Source of the DNA: an uncultured Bacteroidales bacterium
GTDB taxonomy: Bacteria; Bacteroidota; Bacteroidia; Bacteroidales; P3
DNA length: 64,000 bases
NCBI GenBank assembly: GCA_937901525.1
Contig: CALDHX010000012.1
Span: 40,033 to 104,032, forward strand
Direction: 5' to 3'
Both the position numbers and the translations under genes were made by a program. How positions within the stretch are numbered: the stretch's first letter is position 1; each line of letters opens with the position of its first letter. Below the pieces are notes generated by a model, which worked only from the letters and a program-made list of their open reading frames with translations, was not told the DNA's origin and did not search any database. Positions 7,416 through 15,807 of the stretch are shown here, piece by piece.

Positions 7416-7420
7416 AAAAA

Positions 7421-7984
7421 TTATATTGACATTATTTCTTTTTCTTTTGCTGCTATAACAGTATCAGTATTCTTGATAAATTTATCTGTAACCTCTTGCA
7501 TTTCTTTTTCTACAGACTTAATTTCATCTTCTGGTACACCAGAATCTTTTAATTTTTTAACTTTTTCAAGAATATTTCTTCTAATATTTCTTATACTTAC
7601 TTTTGCAGTTTCACCCTCAGCTTTTGCTTTTTTGCAAAGATCTTTTCTTCTTTCTTCTGTTACTGGAGGTAAAACAATTCTTACAACATCGGCTTCAACC
7701 TTTGGAGTAAATCCTAAATTTGCAGCTAATATAGCTTTATCAATAGGGTGTAAAAGAGATTTTTCCCATGGTTGAATAACTATTTGTTTTGGATCAGGCG
7801 TACTAATGTTACCTACATTTTCAATAGGAGTAGGAGTTCCATAGTAATCTACTTTTACGCCAGCCAACATAGCAGGATTTGCTTTTCCTGCACGTAATTT
7901 TTCCAAAGACTTCTCTAAGTGAGAAACCGTATCTGTCATTGAAGCATTAGCTTCTTGAAGCAATTTTTTTGAATCTTCGCTCAT
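7421..7984 (-). CDS. frr: Ribosome recycling factor
   Basis: This 187-residue protein matches the full-length RRF family. It splits post-termination 70S ribosomes together with EF-G. Recognisable family segments are LEKSLEKLRAGKANPAML near the N-terminus, GTPTPIENVGNIS, IQPWEKSLLHPIDKAI and the RRNILEKVKKLKDSGVPEDE region, which form the tRNA-mimicking three-helix bundle and its beta domain. It is preceded by a small lipoprotein gene 21 bases upstream rather than by pyrH, its usual neighbour, and is followed by a strong terminator. Confidence 0.97.
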   Translation of the reverse strand: MSEDSKKLLQEANASMTDTVSHLEKSLEKLRAGKANPAMLAGVKVDYYGTPTPIENVGNISTPDPKQIVIQPWEKSLLHPIDKAILAANLGFTPKVEADVVRIVLPPVTEERRKDLCKKAKAEGETAKVSIRNIRRNILEKVKKLKDSGVPEDEIKSVEKEMQEVTDKFIKNTDTVIAAKEKEIMSI

Positions 7985-8005
7985 AATTTATTCTATATAA
8001 AATGT

Positions 8006-8419
8006 TTATATCTTAACAGCTACTCTTGTATAGCCTCTTGTCTTATCATCAACTTTCACATCAAATTTAAAAGTAATAGAATCTCCTTTTAAATTAGCAG
8101 AACCGACTAAACGATAAACTCCACTTACAACTTGATCAAATTTAGCAGTCTTAGACGACACTGTTGCATCAATTTTACAAGAAGAATTCAAACCAAATAA
8201 TCCTCCATCAATGATAATGTTAGAATCATCTATTGCTTTTATACTTCCAACGTATGAGGCTTTTGTTGATTTAGGAAAAACTATTTCTTCTTTTATATTC
8301 CACATTCCTTCCCAATCAGAAGCATTATAAGTTACTCCATTTTCAACACAAGAAAATAAAGAGAATGTTAAAATACCCATAAAAATAAGAAACAATCGTC
8401 TAAAAAAAACCTTTTTCAT
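8006..8419 (-). CDS. Small predicted lipoprotein, unknown function
   Basis: This protein has 137 residues from the ATG at 8417-8419. It begins with a lipoprotein signal peptide (MKKVFFRRLFLIFMGILTFS, then LFSC), so it should be acylated on that cysteine and sorted to the envelope. The rest is beta-rich, ending in GYTRVAVKI, and resembles small lipocalin-like or DUF-type lipoproteins of Bacteroidota, but I recognise no family. An upstream start at 8455 would place coding sequence across the -7 element TACCTTTGC at 8452-8444 and is less likely. It probably shares a transcript with frr. Confidence 0.75.
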   Translation of the reverse strand: MKKVFFRRLFLIFMGILTFSLFSCVENGVTYNASDWEGMWNIKEEIVFPKSTKASYVGSIKAIDDSNIIIDGGLFGLNSSCKIDATVSSKTAKFDQVVSGVYRLVGSANLKGDSITFKFDVKVDDKTRGYTRVAVKI

Positions 8420-8443
8420 CTCTATTAAATTTGATTTTATTCG

Positions 8444-8452
8444 GCAAAGGTA
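8444..8452 (-). promoter_or_regulatory. -7 promoter element before the small lipoprotein gene
   Basis: The minus strand reads TACCTTTGC, a consensus -7 element, about 25 bases before the ATG at 8419. No convincing -33 element is seen. Confidence 0.5.
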
Positions 8453-8498
8453 CACATTAAAACTGAAAAATGAAAAAATAACCTACCTTTTTATCAAT

Positions 8499-10052
8499 TT
8501 ATTTAATAGTTTTGTACAAACCATTAGTAACTTCTTCAATAGATAAGGACGTATAAACAATGCAATAATCATTAGGTTCTTCTTCAAATAAAAAACCTAT
8601 TTTCCCATCATTTTGTAAAATCATAGTAGAATATGCAGATAATTTATTGCTGACTTGCATTCCTTTTATCCAGTTTTCAGCTAAAGATTCTGGACTATAA
8701 CTTACATCTTCTTTTAATTCTTTAAAAAAGATTGTTACATTTTTTCTATTATCCTCAGTAGGTAAAGATTGCAATAAAACATCACATTCTTTGCCACTTT
8801 CAACACTAATACATCTTACCCTTAACAATTCTCCATTACAAGAATTTGCTCCAACAGCAATACCTCCACTAATTTTATCGCTACTAACAGCTTTTGCCCA
8901 ATGACCTTTTGCCTTTGCAATGTTACTGAAAGTAAACACATTGAAAAAACGTCCATGAGGTTTTCTACTACTTATAATAATAGTGCCATCGCTCAATTCT
9001 TCAACTTTTGCCTCATCTCCACCTTCAACACACACGTCTCCTAAAAGTTGCCAGCTCTCACCAAAATCATCAGAGTAAACAACATAATTGTCATGTCCAT
9101 TCTTACCATTAGTAAGCAAAGATGCATATAAACGATAGTATTTACTATTCTTTGCTTTAAACACTTTTGATTGAACAATCTTTCCAGAGGCAAAAAACAT
9201 ACTATAAATTTCTGGCAAAATTGGAGAATAAATTCCCTCAACTTTCATAAACATAGAAGTAACGTCCTCTGCCTTATTCCAAGTTTTGCCACCATCGTTA
9301 CTTCTTATTCTTGCCATAAAATTATGTTTATCCTTAGTTGCAGAAGGAAAAGCTTGACGTCCAGCAACACACATTATTAAAACCTCATTGCTTTCTCTAT
9401 CTGCTACAATTGCTGCATCTCCAAAGCCACATTCAAAAATATTTTCCTCTCCGCCCAATCCATTTGCAATAAATCTTTCTTCGCTCCAATTTTTATAATC
9501 ATTTGAAGTCCTAATCTTTAAATCAACCTCTCCAAATCCAATATCAGCCCAACAAGGTCTGTGATCGCTCACTGCAAGCAAAGTTCCCTCAAAAGTTTGG
9601 GCCAAAGCAGGAATACGATAAGGCTTATTAGTCTTTTCGTCTAATGAATAATAAAGATATTGATACTTATTGTTTTCCTCTATCTTTAAATCAATAAACA
9701 CAGTATCCTGTATTTCCTTAATATTCTTGATAAGAGAAGATTCTAATTTTTCTTCCCCATTTCTAATCTCACAAACAAAACCTCTATAAGTCTTTATTTG
9801 CAGCTCAAGAATGGAATCATTAGAAAAACTCTTCCCAATAGTTAATTTATCACCAACAAAAACCGTTTCATGAAACATTTTTTTGTTATCTATTTTTAAA
9901 ACAATATCTGCAACTCTTTCATTAGTTGAGAAAGTAGAAGAATCTGCAATAGAAAAGCAGAAAACAATTGGTTTTTCATTCTTTTCTGCGAAAGAATATT
10001 TTGGAATAAAAAAACAAAATGCTAAAACAATGAATAAAAAATTTCTTTTCAT
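8499..10052 (-). CDS. Exo-alpha-sialidase (BNR-repeat, GH33-like)
   Basis: This 517-residue secreted enzyme has a signal peptide (1-22). An N-terminal beta domain spans about 28-125, as in Bacteroidota sialidases. A six-bladed propeller follows, opening with the YRIP motif at 145-148; the Arg of this motif belongs to the arginine triad that binds the sialic acid carboxylate. Asp boxes SNDGGKTW (251-258) and SDDFGESW (327-334) are clear, and a degenerate one is near 183-189. Sialidases release terminal sialic acid from glycoconjugates. No nan catabolic genes are nearby, so it stands as a single-gene unit with its own promoter. Lack of a T9SS tail suggests a periplasmic or surface location by another route. 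Confidence 0.88.
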   Translation of the reverse strand: MKRNFLFIVLAFCFFIPKYSFAEKNEKPIVFCFSIADSSTFSTNERVADIVLKIDNKKMFHETVFVGDKLTIGKSFSNDSILELQIKTYRGFVCEIRNGEEKLESSLIKNIKEIQDTVFIDLKIEENNKYQYLYYSLDEKTNKPYRIPALAQTFEGTLLAVSDHRPCWADIGFGEVDLKIRTSNDYKNWSEERFIANGLGGEENIFECGFGDAAIVADRESNEVLIMCVAGRQAFPSATKDKHNFMARIRSNDGGKTWNKAEDVTSMFMKVEGIYSPILPEIYSMFFASGKIVQSKVFKAKNSKYYRLYASLLTNGKNGHDNYVVYSDDFGESWQLLGDVCVEGGDEAKVEELSDGTIIISSRKPHGRFFNVFTFSNIAKAKGHWAKAVSSDKISGGIAVGANSCNGELLRVRCISVESGKECDVLLQSLPTEDNRKNVTIFFKELKEDVSYSPESLAENWIKGMQVSNKLSAYSTMILQNDGKIGFLFEEEPNDYCIVYTSLSIEEVTNGLYKTIK

Positions 10053-10088
10053 TACTTAAATTTTTTTAGTAAAAATATCAAAAGGTGT

Positions 10089-10120
10089 GCAAAGGTAACA
10101 CAAATGAAGAAAGGAACAAA
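10089..10120 (-). promoter_or_regulatory. Promoter of the sialidase gene
   Basis: On the minus strand, -7 TACCTTTGC lies at 10097-10089 and -33 TTTG at 10120-10117, spacer 19 bp. The -33 TTTG is the end of the T-run of the gpsA terminator. Confidence 0.75.
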
Positions 10121-10171
10121 AAAAAGCAAAGAAATAATTTAAAAAATCATTGTTTTTTTAATTATTTCTTT
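10117..10171 (-). terminator. Rho-independent terminator of gpsA
   Basis: A 12-bp perfect stem (10128-10139 with 10160-10171), extendable inward with one mismatch, is followed on the minus strand by a run of T. The region 10053-10208 holds only this terminator and the sialidase promoter. Confidence 0.75.
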
Positions 10172-10208
10172 ACTTTTTTTGAAAAAATCAAAGAGTTTTT
10201 AACTCACT

Positions 10209-11198
10209 CTATTTGAATGTGTTACTTAGCTGTTCTAATTCTCTGTTCAAAGGAGCTCCTTGATAAAGTATTTTGTATGCAAAATCTGCTATTGGCATAT
10301 CTACTTTCAATTCTTCATTAGTTTTATGAATGCAATCTGTTGCATAGTATCCTTCGGCCACCATTGACATTTCTAATTGTGCAGACTTAACTGTATAACC
10401 TTGTCCTATCATTTGTCCGAAAGTACGATTGCGAGAATGTTGTGAATATGCTGTTACTAATAAATCGCCTAAATAAACAAAGTTATTAGTATCTCGCATT
10501 TCGTTTTTAGCAACTATGCCTAAAAATCTTTGCATTTCTTGTGCTGCATTGGAGATTAATACAGATATAAAATTATCTCCAAAACCTGCTCCTTTACAAA
10601 TTCCGGCTGTGAGTGCATATATATTTTTCAAAACGGCCGAATACTCAATTCCTCTTATGTCGGTAGAAGTGCGTGTTTTGACAAATCTGCACGCAAACCT
10701 ATTTGCAAGTTGTTGAGCAAGAGATTGACTATGTGCTCCTATGGTTAAATAAGTCATTCCGTCTTGTGCAATTTCTTCTGCATGTGAAGGACCGCTAAGA
10801 ACGGCTTGTTGCTCCAATTCTACCTTAAATTGAGTTTGAAGATAATCAGCAACTATTTGATTTGTTGAAGGAATTATTCCCTTTGTTGCACTGATTATGG
10901 TTTTATTTTCAAAATCTGATGGAGTTAAACCTTGCAATGATTTTTCTACAAAGGCAGAAGGTATTACTAAAACAATGGTATCGGTTGAAGAAATAACCTT
11001 TTTGATGTCTGTTGTAATCTCAATTTTGCTTGTGTCTAACTGACAAGAACGCAAAAAGAGAGGGTTTCGTCCATATTGACGAACTCCCTCTACTATTTCG
11101 TTTTCTCTAACCCACCAATGTACTGTGTTGTGGTTTTGTGTTGCAATTTTAACTATTGCAGTTGCCCAACTACCACTTCCTAATACTGCTATATTCAT
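10209..11198 (-). CDS. gpsA: NAD(P)H-dependent glycerol-3-phosphate dehydrogenase
   Basis: This 329-residue cytoplasmic enzyme reduces dihydroxyacetone phosphate to sn-glycerol 3-phosphate for phospholipid synthesis. The N-terminal Rossmann motif is GSGSWATAIVKIA at about 7-19. The substrate-domain motif GIEYSAVLKNIYALTAG carries the catalytic Lys, and GLTP-, LSGPSHAEE-type family segments are present. Length matches the family. It starts 3 bases after the stop of the M49-like peptidase gene, so the two share a transcript, and it is followed by a strong terminator. Confidence 0.97.
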   Translation of the reverse strand: MNIAVLGSGSWATAIVKIATQNHNTVHWWVRENEIVEGVRQYGRNPLFLRSCQLDTSKIEITTDIKKVISSTDTIVLVIPSAFVEKSLQGLTPSDFENKTIISATKGIIPSTNQIVADYLQTQFKVELEQQAVLSGPSHAEEIAQDGMTYLTIGAHSQSLAQQLANRFACRFVKTRTSTDIRGIEYSAVLKNIYALTAGICKGAGFGDNFISVLISNAAQEMQRFLGIVAKNEMRDTNNFVYLGDLLVTAYSQHSRNRTFGQMIGQGYTVKSAQLEMSMVAEGYYATDCIHKTNEELKVDMPIADFAYKILYQGAPLNRELEQLSNTFK

Positions 11199-11201
11199 TT
11201 T

Positions 11202-12836
11202 TTATAGCCCTAAAACTTTTTTACCTTGTTCGTATCTTATGTCTTTTGGAATATTTTTTCCATTAATTACGTCAAGTGTTTCTTGAAGGCTAGGACGGAT
11301 TTGACCATTTTTCTTAGCATATTGTTCTGCTCTTATAATATCACCTGTACCTTCTATTTCTAAAATCATAGCAGCCCAACTATCAATTGCTTTTATTGCA
11401 TTTTCGTAGTTGATTTCATATATTCCTTCTTGGTTTTTAACGAATGCTTTATTGTCTTCAAAGAAATTGAAACACATCATATTAGCTGTTCCGTGAGAAG
11501 AAGCTGCTCCGAAACGTACTGAACGTAATATTCCTGCTATAAATGTAGTCAAAGCATCTTCTTTTGAAATAGTAGTGATTTCACCTTTGTCTATCAATGA
11601 GCAAACCATATATAATCCTAAAATATCTGCTTTTGCTTCTTCCCAAGCTGAGTATTGATTTCCTAAGGCTTGTCTTACACCACCTTTTCCATTGATTGTG
11701 TTTTTAATTCCTAAACCGTGTGCTACTTCATGGAAGGTTACGTTATAGAAAAATGCGTCAAATTTTACTTTTGCTAATTGTTCTTGTGGTAAAATGTTTT
11801 CTGCAATTGGGTAAAGTATCTTATCGAATTTTGCTTTCATTGCGTTCTTCAATTGAAGACGTCTTGCACCTTTTGCTAATTGAACTCTCTCGTCGTTAGG
11901 TAAGTTAATTGCGATTGTTTTGCTACCAGAGTTGCAATCACCTGCATAATAGATTGCATCGTAAACATTAAGGTCAGATTCTGTTCCTGGTACTTCTTGT
12001 TTGAATTTAGGATCGCAAGGTAATTCTTTTTGAAGTTGAGGAAGCATCGCAGTGAATTTTGCAAGTTTTGCACTTTCTTCTTCATCTTTTACTAAGATAA
12101 ATGCTTCGTATGCTGCTTTTGCTCCAAATAAACGGTCTTCATAATTTTCAATTGGACCTACTACAAAGTCTAAATGACTATTTTTCATATCCATCCATGC
12201 CATGTCTGATGCGAAATAATCATCTGTTTGGAAGGCTTTTTTTCTTTCTTCTAAATATTTCTTCAATCCTGCATCTTCTGCCAAAGGAATAGCTTTGTCT
12301 AATAATGCACAAACTTTGTCTATTTGTTTTTTGTATTCTTCTCTATACCATTTTACTTGTAATTTTCCGTCTTTGTCTCTGCGAATTACAGTGTAAAGGC
12401 TACCTTTATTTTCATCTTCAAGTGCATCATATTCTTCTTTTGTCATATCTTTTGGATAGAAGTTTGCTCCCGCAGGTTTTTCGTCGTATCCACTTACAAA
12501 TGTACGCATTCCATCAAGTCTATCCCAAGGACCATAGTTGATTAATGCGAAATCTCTTGTTGCAGGATCTTGAATCTTTTCCATATCGGCTTTATCTCCG
12601 TATGATTGCAACCAGAATAATTCGTCCATGATTTCAGCTATGTCAAAGAATATGCCAATTAATTGTTTTTCTTTGTCATTTAATTTATTTAAATCTGTTG
12701 TTAGCTGAACCATTGCAAATTCATCTACTTTTTTTTGCATTGCTGAATCAGTTGTTTCTTGTTTTTCTGTTTTTGTTCCGCATGAGGTGAATAGAATCGC
12801 TCCTAATGCAAGAATTGACAATAATTTTTTCTTCAT
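11202..12836 (-). CDS. Dipeptidyl-peptidase III (M49)-like zinc metallopeptidase lipoprotein
   Basis: This 544-residue protein begins with a lipoprotein signal (LGAILFTSC, acylated Cys19). The zinc site is HEVAH at 369-373, with the third ligand expected in EEAKAD at 399-404. The layout matches the dipeptidyl-peptidase 3 family of Bacteroidota, whose members are often mislabelled dihydrofolate reductase. Classic DPP III enzymes have a hexapeptide HEXXGH; here the site is a standard pentapeptide HEXXH. It probably cleaves dipeptides from oligopeptides at the cell envelope. It is followed 3 bases later by gpsA, with no evident functional link. Confidence 0.8.
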   Translation of the reverse strand: MKKKLLSILALGAILFTSCGTKTEKQETTDSAMQKKVDEFAMVQLTTDLNKLNDKEKQLIGIFFDIAEIMDELFWLQSYGDKADMEKIQDPATRDFALINYGPWDRLDGMRTFVSGYDEKPAGANFYPKDMTKEEYDALEDENKGSLYTVIRRDKDGKLQVKWYREEYKKQIDKVCALLDKAIPLAEDAGLKKYLEERKKAFQTDDYFASDMAWMDMKNSHLDFVVGPIENYEDRLFGAKAAYEAFILVKDEEESAKLAKFTAMLPQLQKELPCDPKFKQEVPGTESDLNVYDAIYYAGDCNSGSKTIAINLPNDERVQLAKGARRLQLKNAMKAKFDKILYPIAENILPQEQLAKVKFDAFFYNVTFHEVAHGLGIKNTINGKGGVRQALGNQYSAWEEAKADILGLYMVCSLIDKGEITTISKEDALTTFIAGILRSVRFGAASSHGTANMMCFNFFEDNKAFVKNQEGIYEINYENAIKAIDSWAAMILEIEGTGDIIRAEQYAKKNGQIRPSLQETLDVINGKNIPKDIRYEQGKKVLGL

Positions 12837-12927
12837 CTCTTATTCTTATTAAATTGTTATTCTTTTTTTGTTTGAATCTGCGAAAATAATATTTTTATTG
12901 TGTTCTACAAAATTTATTATTGTTTTC

Positions 12928-15702
12928 TTAATGTGCTTCCAACCAATTTTCTCCTGTATTTATGCTAACTTCTACGGGCACTTCTAATTGTAAGGCATTG
13001 AGCATTTGTTGTTTTACTATTGTTGTTACTCTTTCCAATTCAGGTTTATAGACATCAAATACTAATTCGTCATGAACTTGTAGTATCATTTTGGATTGTA
13101 AGTTTTGTTTTTCAAATTCTTTGTAGATATTTATCATCGCTATTTTTATCATATCGGCACTGCTTGCTTGTATTGGCATATTGACTGCATTGCGTTGTGC
13201 AAAGTTTCTTAGATTTGCATTTGCTGAATTTAAATCGGGCAAATAGCGTCTTCGTCCGCAGATGCTTTCTGCATAACCTCTTGTAGTTGCTGTTTCTATA
13301 CAAGTTGTAATGTATTGTTTTATTTGTGGGTATGATGCAAAGTATTGTTCTATTAGTTGTTGTGCTTCTTTTCTTGGTATGTGTAGTTGTTCTGATAGGC
13401 CGAATGCTGATATTCCGTATATAATTCCAAAATTAACGCTTTTAGCATTGCGTCTCATTTCTTTTGTAATTTGTGATTGTGGTAACATATAGATTTGTGA
13501 AGCAGTGGAAAGGTGTATGTCTTCTCCTGATTGGAAGGCTTGACATAAAGCAGAGTCTTTGCTAAGTGAGGCTATTATTCTTAATTCTATTTGAGAATAA
13601 TCGGCTGCTAAAAGAGTGTATTCTTCATTTTGTGGAATAAAACAAGAGCGTATTTGTTTTCCTAAATCTGTTCTTATGGGTATGTTTTGCAAATTAGGAT
13701 TTTCTGAGGCTAATCTTCCTGTTGAGGTTGTGGATTGTTTATAATTTGTATGGATTTTACCAGTTTTTTGATTTACTATTTCGGGAAGTGCATCTACGTA
13801 TGTGCTTTTTAGTTTGGTGAGTGAACGATATTCTAATATAAGTGGTATGATTGGGTGGTAGTTTATTAGTTTTTGCAATACGTCTTCTGAGGTTGAGTAT
13901 TGTTTTGTTTGTGTTTTTTTGATTTTTTTGTCTGAGGAGATTTGTAATTCATCAAAGAGTATTGTGCCTAATTGTTTTGGCGAGGAAATGTTAAATTCTC
14001 TTCCTGCTAATTGATAGATTCGTTGTTCTAATTCTTGTTTTTGTTCTTGTAGCAATTGAGAAAAATTATGCAATTGATTAGTGTCTATTTTCACTCCTTG
14101 TCTTTCCATTGAAAGTAGTACATCTACAAGTGGCATTTCTATGTTGGTGAAAAGTTCTAATAGGTTGTTTTTTCTTAATTCTTCTTCTAAGATTGGTTTT
14201 AGAGCAAAAGTAATATCAGCATCTTCAACGGCATATTCGGTTAAGAGTTCTGCATTTAGTTTTTCTATTTTTATTGGTTCTTTTATCGTTTTTCCAAATA
14301 CGGTTTCAAAGTCTATCATTGTGTATTCTAAGTATTTTTCACTTAGAATGTCTAATTTGTGTCGCGATTCTGGATCTATGAGATAGTGGGCTAAGAGAGT
14401 GTCAAAGGTTTTGCCTTTTACTTCTATGCCATAGTTGAGCAGTACGTTTTTATCAAATTTTAAATTGTGTGCTACTTTTTCAATGGTTTCGTTTTCAAAG
14501 AGTGGTTTTATTATTTCTAAGAAATCTTTTTGTAGGTCTTTGCTTTGTGGAAAGAAAACAAAGAATCCTTTATGTCTTTGACTGACTAAGGATATTCCTA
14601 ATAGTTCACAGTCTATTTCTAAGCCTGTTGTTTCGGTGCCAAAGGCGATAAGTGTTTCTTGAAGCATTGAGTTTATGACTTCTTTTAACTCTTCTGCACT
14701 GTGAATTGCGGTATAGGTGTGAGGAACTTCTTTGTAGGTTGGGTAAGTTGCAAGATTGAAAAGCGTTGGCTCGGAAACTGTGGTGTTGAATAGGTCTATG
14801 GTTGGTTGTGGTTGCGGGATTTGGTAGTGAGTGTTGAATCTTTTTGCAAATGTCGTAAATTCCAATTCGCTAAATATTTGATTGCAAGCTTCAAAGTTTG
14901 GTTGAGAGAGCATCAATTCTTCTTCGTTTAATTCAATTGGCACATCGGTTATTATTGTTGCTAATTGTTTGCTTTGAAGTGCTAAATCTTTATTTTCTTC
15001 TATTGCTTTGCGTATGGAATTGCTTTGTATTTGATGGGTGTTTTCTAATATGTTTTCTATGCTTGAAAATTGTTGGATTAGTTGTTTCGCTTTTTTTTCT
15101 CCTATTGAGGGAACTCCAGGAATATTATCAGAAGAATCGCCCCAAAGTCCTAATATGTCTATCACTTGTGAGGGCATTGTTATTTCAAAGCGTTGTAATA
15201 CTTCTTCTACTCCCCATATTTCGTTTGGATTTGCCCCTCTTCCAAGTTTTATCATTTTAATGTTTTCTTCTACTAATTGTGCATAGTCTTTGTCAGGGGT
15301 TACCATAAAAACTTCATAGCCTTTATTTACTGCTTTTTTTGCAAGAGTGCCTATTACGTCGTCTGCTTCATAGCCTTCTTTGCAAAGTAGAGGTATGTTC
15401 ATTGCTTGAATTATGTTTTTTATATATGGTATGGATTCTTTTATTTCCTCGGGCATTGCTTGACGATTAGCTTTGTATTGTTCAAATTGAACGTGTCTAA
15501 ATGTTGGCCCTTGCAAGTCAAAAGCTATTCCAAGATGTGAGGGAGTGTATTGTTTTATTATTTCTAATAATGTGTTGCAAAATCCTAAAATAGCGGAAAC
15601 ATTTACTCCTTTTGTAGTAATTCTTGGATTTTTATTTAATGCATAAAAGGCTCTATATATTACTGCCATTGCATCTATTAGGTAAAGTGTCTTTTTATTC
15701 AT
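12928..15702 (-). CDS. polA: DNA polymerase I
   Basis: This 924-residue protein is a full-length family A polymerase for gap filling and Okazaki fragment processing. Residues 1-290 form the 5' nuclease, with YEADDVIGT (111-119) and GLWGDSSDNIPG (185-196). The 3'-5' exonuclease domain spans about 325-510; Exo II Asp417 (NLKFD) and Exo III Tyr490/Asp494 (YAVED) are intact, but Exo I reads FGTETTG with Gly355 where DxE requires Asp. Polymerase motif A (AADYSQIELR), motif B (RRNAKSVNFGIIYG) and motif C (QVHDEL) are intact. The substitution predicts weak or absent proofreading. The gene is a single transcription unit with its own promoter. Confidence 0.97.
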   Translation of the reverse strand: MNKKTLYLIDAMAVIYRAFYALNKNPRITTKGVNVSAILGFCNTLLEIIKQYTPSHLGIAFDLQGPTFRHVQFEQYKANRQAMPEEIKESIPYIKNIIQAMNIPLLCKEGYEADDVIGTLAKKAVNKGYEVFMVTPDKDYAQLVEENIKMIKLGRGANPNEIWGVEEVLQRFEITMPSQVIDILGLWGDSSDNIPGVPSIGEKKAKQLIQQFSSIENILENTHQIQSNSIRKAIEENKDLALQSKQLATIITDVPIELNEEELMLSQPNFEACNQIFSELEFTTFAKRFNTHYQIPQPQPTIDLFNTTVSEPTLFNLATYPTYKEVPHTYTAIHSAEELKEVINSMLQETLIAFGTETTGLEIDCELLGISLVSQRHKGFFVFFPQSKDLQKDFLEIIKPLFENETIEKVAHNLKFDKNVLLNYGIEVKGKTFDTLLAHYLIDPESRHKLDILSEKYLEYTMIDFETVFGKTIKEPIKIEKLNAELLTEYAVEDADITFALKPILEEELRKNNLLELFTNIEMPLVDVLLSMERQGVKIDTNQLHNFSQLLQEQKQELEQRIYQLAGREFNISSPKQLGTILFDELQISSDKKIKKTQTKQYSTSEDVLQKLINYHPIIPLILEYRSLTKLKSTYVDALPEIVNQKTGKIHTNYKQSTTSTGRLASENPNLQNIPIRTDLGKQIRSCFIPQNEEYTLLAADYSQIELRIIASLSKDSALCQAFQSGEDIHLSTASQIYMLPQSQITKEMRRNAKSVNFGIIYGISAFGLSEQLHIPRKEAQQLIEQYFASYPQIKQYITTCIETATTRGYAESICGRRRYLPDLNSANANLRNFAQRNAVNMPIQASSADMIKIAMINIYKEFEKQNLQSKMILQVHDELVFDVYKPELERVTTIVKQQMLNALQLEVPVEVSINTGENWLEAH

Positions 15703-15717
15703 TGTTTTATTTTTTCT

Positions 15718-15749
15718 ACAAAAATAAAACTTTTATGTTTAGAAACAAA
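15718..15749 (-). promoter_or_regulatory. Promoter of polA
   Basis: On the minus strand, -7 TATTTTTGT lies at 15726-15718 and -33 TTTG at 15749-15746, spacer 19 bp. The -33 element is the distal end of the T-run of the tnaA terminator. Confidence 0.7.
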
Positions 15750-15782
15750 AAAAACGCCCCTTCTTAATTTAAAAAGGGACGT
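15745..15782 (-). terminator. Rho-independent terminator of tnaA
   Basis: A GC-containing stem (15753-15765 with 15770-15782, one G-U pair and one mismatch near the loop) is followed on the minus strand by eight T. It lies 26 bases beyond the tnaA stop. Confidence 0.8.
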
Positions 15783-15807
15783 TCTTTGTTTTATTGTTAT
15801 TTGTTTT

